The position numbers and the translations under genes are program-made. 64,000 nt of DNA from NCBI GenBank assembly GCA_036560445.1, contig DATBRG010000006.1:12941-76940 (forward strand), read 5' to 3'. Positions 61,765-64,000 of this stretch are shown piece by piece (the first letter of the stretch is position 1; each line of letters begins with the position of its first letter). The notes beneath the pieces are model-generated. The model was not told the origin of the DNA, made no database searches, and was given only the letters and a program-made list of their open reading frames with translations. Source of the DNA: DATBRG01 sp036560445 (lineage in GTDB: Bacteria; Pseudomonadota; Gammaproteobacteria; Burkholderiales; Methylophilaceae).

Positions 61765-61849
61765 GGCGAGACGAATACAGGGTGAGGCGCACGGGGCACA
61801 GCATCTGAGACAGTACAAATAAGTACGGCGAAGATGCGAGCACCGCGTA
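61765..61849 (-). repeat. Dispersed imperfect-palindromic repeat, copy B
   Basis: Reverse-complement relative of the repeat at 1666-1750, with the GTAC-AAATAA-GTAC core, and CGAGCACCGCG and GAGGCGCACGG on the flanks. It occupies the gap between convergent corA and msrA, the usual place for REP-like elements. Boundaries approximate; copy B may take part in transcript ends. Confidence 0.7.
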
Positions 61850-61875
61850 ACAAAACCATGTGTCGTCGTAGACAC

Positions 61876-62421
61876 TTAAGCTGAGTTACGCTTAATCTTG
61901 TCGGCGTACTTCTCCCGTATCTTCGCTACCTTTGGCCGTGCAACCGCCATGCAATAAGGCTGACCGGGGTTTTTGTCATAATAGTATTGATGATAGGCCT
62001 CGGCTGGATAGAACGTGGCAGCATCATTGATTTGCGTGACGATAGGCGCAGGCCATAGCTTCTCTGCATTTAGCCTGGCAATCATCTTCACCGTGCTCTC
62101 ACGCTGCTCGGCATCCTGGCAAAAAACTGCCGAACGGTATTGCGTACCCACATCATGGCCCTGACGATTTGGCGTGGTCGGATCGTGTGCCACAAAGAAT
62201 ATTTCCAGCAACTCGTCGAATGCTATCTGCGATGGATCAAAAGTGATCTGTATGGCCTCAGCATGACCAGTATCGCCATTACAGATATCTTTATAGGTGG
62301 GGTTCATGGTGTGGCCGCCGATATAGCCAGAGACTACTTTTTTAACCCCCACCAGTTGAGAAAATACAGGCTCGGTACACCAGAAACAGCCACCGGCGAA
62401 AACTGCAATTTGGTCACTCAT
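61876..62421 (-). CDS. msrA: Peptide methionine-S-sulfoxide reductase A
   Basis: 181 residues. The catalytic motif GGCFWC spans residues 10-15 (C12), and the recycling Cys may be further along. Reduces the S-epimer of methionine sulfoxide in oxidised proteins. The C-terminus reads ARPKVAKIREKYADKIKRN. Opposite to corA; the repeat separates them. Confidence 0.94.
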   Translation of the reverse strand: MSDQIAVFAGGCFWCTEPVFSQLVGVKKVVSGYIGGHTMNPTYKDICNGDTGHAEAIQITFDPSQIAFDELLEIFFVAHDPTTPNRQGHDVGTQYRSAVFCQDAEQRESTVKMIARLNAEKLWPAPIVTQINDAATFYPAEAYHQYYYDKNPGQPYCMAVARPKVAKIREKYADKIKRNSA

Positions 62422-62532
62422 GATACTTTCCTTTAATTTTCATTTGGCCCTAGTATGATGTTAGTCATGAGAATTGGGCATTCCTTACCGCAAAAAGATA
62501 TGTCGCTTAATACCCTCTACATGGCTTGAATA

Positions 62533-62579
62533 TGCGTTATGGTAAAAATACGGTATATTTTGGCGGTGCCCATAACGCA
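62533..62579. promoter_or_regulatory. Large inverted repeat upstream of the lone ParA gene
   Basis: TGCGTTATGG (62533-62542) and CCATAACGCA (62570-62579) are perfect 10-bp arms with a 27-base AT-rich spacer that contains AAAATA/TATTTT. It lies in the divergent gap of msrA and the ParA gene at 62660, about 80-125 bp before its ATG. It may be an operator or a site for ParA-related proteins. Confidence 0.5.
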
Positions 62580-62659
62580 GTAGGTAATGCTCCCATGCGA
62601 ACTGCCTTCAATCATATCCCTGACCATTCAGTGCAGGGTAATCATCTCGAAAGCCCGAC

Positions 62660-63442
62660 ATGACGCGTATTGCGGTCTTCAATCAAAAAGGCGGCGTTGG
62701 TAAAACCACTACGGTATTGAATCTGGCAGCAGCCATCCATAGACGTGCAGGCAATCCGCTGCTGATAGACATGGACCCGCAAGGCCACCTTACTCAGATT
62801 CAAGATGGCATTACACCTAACGCCTCGCATAGCCTGTTTGGCTTTTACCAGGATGGCAAGCCACTGCGCCAACTGGAAACCAGCTGGGATAGCGTCGGCA
62901 GACTAATCCCCTCGCATAAGGAATTGATCAAAGTTGACTCCGTATTTGGCAAGGGCCCAGCCATCCTCAACAAACTCCGGCAAGGACTGGAAGTGTTGGA
63001 AAAAGAGTGCTCACCACGTAATACCCTGATTGATTGCTGCCCTTACCTGGGGGTGCTGTCGCTTAATGCAATCTTTGCGGCTGACCTTATTCTGATTCCT
63101 ATTTCATCGGACTTTCTTTCCCTACAGGGCGCAGAAAAAGTTGAACATACATTGAAGGCGCTAGAGCCTGTTCTGAAAAAACGTATAGAACGACGTTACC
63201 TGATGACCTGCTATGACCGACGACGTGGCATGACCTTCGAAGTACAGGAAAGAGCCAAGGATATATTTGGAGCTGAAGTGTGTGAAACGGTAATTTCTGA
63301 GAATGTAGCGATTGCAGAAAGCCCGCAATACAAGCAAGACGTTTTCCGTTACAACCAGCATAGCAGTGGCGCGCAAGACTACAGCGCGCTAGTTGATGAA
63401 TTAAGTAATACGGGGCTGATTAAGCTGACACAACTGAACTAG
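62660..63442 (+). CDS. ParA-family ATPase without ParB partner
   Basis: 260 residues. Deviant Walker A KGGVGKTTT (residues 10-18), the switch block LLIDMDPQGHLT, and LIDCCPYLGVLSLNAI. Similar to orphan chromosomal ParA/MinD relatives that place cellular machinery. No ParB or centromere-like repeats follow; its stop abuts the opposing 74-codon gene. Differs clearly from the 34667 ParA-like gene, so the window has two unrelated orphans. Confidence 0.88.
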   Translation: MTRIAVFNQKGGVGKTTTVLNLAAAIHRRAGNPLLIDMDPQGHLTQIQDGITPNASHSLFGFYQDGKPLRQLETSWDSVGRLIPSHKELIKVDSVFGKGPAILNKLRQGLEVLEKECSPRNTLIDCCPYLGVLSLNAIFAADLILIPISSDFLSLQGAEKVEHTLKALEPVLKKRIERRYLMTCYDRRRGMTFEVQERAKDIFGAEVCETVISENVAIAESPQYKQDVFRYNQHSSGAQDYSALVDELSNTGLIKLTQLN

Positions 63443-63667
63443 TTAGCGACTGCCAGCTATCAGGTTCAATACATCTTCATAGCTTGAAGTCGTTGCGCGC
63501 TCAGGCAAGGCGATTTTGGCATCAAGTATCTCGCAATTGCGATACATCTGCTGCAGCTTACGCTTGGCATCTTCTTCGCTGCGTCCATAAATCTGTAAAT
63601 TATCAACAACTGCGCCATTCCGGCTGCGGATTTGATATACATATTTTGTCATTAATGGGGCGTGCAT
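63443..63667 (-). CDS. Hypothetical small protein
   Basis: 74 codons from the ATG at 63665-63667, or 69 from the ATG at 63650-63652 (MTKYVYQIRSRNG). No ribosome site is clear before either. An N-terminal beta-hairpin-like YVYQIRSRNGAVV and a helix (EEDAKRKLQQMYRN) suggest a small alpha/beta protein. Function unknown. Its stop touches the stop of the ParA gene. No neighbour clarifies it. Confidence 0.6.
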   Translation of the reverse strand: MHAPLMTKYVYQIRSRNGAVVDNLQIYGRSEEDAKRKLQQMYRNCEILDAKIALPERATTSSYEDVLNLIAGSR

Positions 63668-63768
63668 AAATAGGCTTTTTCTATATGCTGTTATGCTTAA
63701 TATAGAACTAAAAATTCATAAACACAAGCTATCTCTTTGTATTTAATAGGCTATCTATATTATGCGTA

Positions 63769-63812
63769 TAATCCAACCTTAACACACCATATATTGTGGT
63801 TAGGTTGGATTA
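63769..63812. repeat. Long imperfect hairpin between the small protein and the 5S terminator
   Basis: TAATCCAACC (from 63769) pairs with GGTTGGATTA (to 63812) and the pairing extends inward with a bulge. No T run follows on either side, so it is not a usual terminator. The GGTTGGATTA type hairpin recalls dispersed proteobacterial repeats; it also resembles the 56899 hairpin in style, not sequence. An AT-rich inverted TTCTATA/TATAGAA lies at 63679-63707. Confidence 0.5.
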
Positions 63813-63826
63813 AAAAATAATGACAA

Positions 63827-63859
63827 TAAAAAAACCCCGCTACTTTCGTAGCGGGGTTT
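63827..63859 (-). terminator. Rho-independent terminator of the rRNA operon
   Basis: 12-bp perfect stem (63848-63859 with 63832-63843, AAACCCCGCTAC type) and 4-base loop, with a T run in the minus direction (63834-63827). It lies about 11 bases past the 5S 3' end. Confidence 0.92.
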
Positions 63860-63870
63860 CTCAAATAAGG

Positions 63871-63987
63871 AGCCTGGCGGTGACCTACTTTCGCATGCGA
63901 AGAGCATACTATCATTGGCGCAGATTCGTTTCACGGCCCTGTTCGAGATGGGAAGGGGTGGTTCCAAATCGCTATGGCCGCCAGACA
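63871..63987 (-). rRNA. rrf: 5S ribosomal RNA
   Basis: About 117 nt on the minus strand. Ends pair GTCTGGCGG with CCGCCAGGC, and the interior has the conserved CCATAGCG, ACCCCTTCCCATCTCGAACA-like loop and GAAAGTAGGTCACCG 3' part. It is the last gene of an rRNA operon whose 23S and 16S genes lie beyond the right edge. Confidence 0.95.
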
Positions 63988-64000
63988 TAACTGGTGCCGC

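Noticed and set aside
1..64000. CRISPR array, prophage or intact insertion sequence
   Set aside because: No regular repeat-spacer series, transposase, integrase or phage structural gene was seen in either strand.

Overview
The window reads as a chromosomal segment of a betaproteobacterium. Three things suggest this: a DUF2818 gene directly after nuoN, an E3 (LpdA) carrying its own N-terminal lipoyl domain, and the birA-coaX-SPOR order. The overall feel is of a Nitrosomonadales/Methylophilaceae-type genome, but that family placement is inference. No methylotrophy marker gene lies in the window. Most of the window is conserved housekeeping DNA of moderate G+C, broken by a few small accessory patches.

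Layout. 0-4.5 kb (minus): thrS-infC-rpmI-rplT-pheS translation cluster with tRNA-Val(GAC) upstream of it; infC appears to start at AUA, and a dispersed repeat sits between rpmI and infC. 4.5-6.6 kb (plus): a two-gene operon of a 2-oxoglutarate/Fe(II) oxygenase and a PLP decarboxylase. 6.7-10.6 kb (minus): a small secreted Tyr/Pro-rich protein, then an MCE-type lipid ABC transporter (STAS-permease, ATPase, MCE protein, lipoprotein). 10.6-26.9 kb (minus): a complete 14-gene nuoA-N Complex I operon followed by DUF2818, a Nudix hydrolase and an SDR protein. 26.9-30.9 kb (minus): tRNA-Leu(GAG), secG, tpiA, recJ and an RpfE-like gene.

30.9-37.0 kb (plus): sixA, then a tightly packed signalling cluster of an orphan periplasmic binding protein, a GGDEF-EAL membrane protein, a ParA-like ATPase, a CYTH-CHAD protein and DUF2789. 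37-45 kb: PAP2, DUF4337, a glycine-zipper protein, a secreted YHS-like/pentapeptide-repeat protein behind an inverted repeat, YhcH, a small lipoprotein operon, a cyclase-like DUF3095 protein and an M17 aminopeptidase. 45-51 kb (plus): aceE-aceF-lpdA (pyruvate dehydrogenase). 51-53.8 kb (minus): a histone-H1-like Lys/Ala/Pro protein, a SPOR protein, coaX and birA. 53.9-55.7 kb (plus): glnS.

55.7-56.9 kb (plus) is an AT-rich island unlike its surroundings. It encodes a STAS-like domain, a GHKL (histidine-kinase/SpoIIAB-type) ATPase and a DUF4325 STAS-like protein. The first two overlap across a run of eight T; removing one T would fuse them into a single protein. The island ends in a 15-bp perfect inverted repeat. 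I regard this as the best candidate for an undescribed partner-switch-like system here. 57-64 kb: flavin reductase-like protein, two convergent exported proteins, cysK, corA, msrA (a second repeat copy lies between corA and msrA), a lone ParA ATPase behind a large inverted repeat, and the 5S rRNA end of an rRNA operon entering from the right edge.
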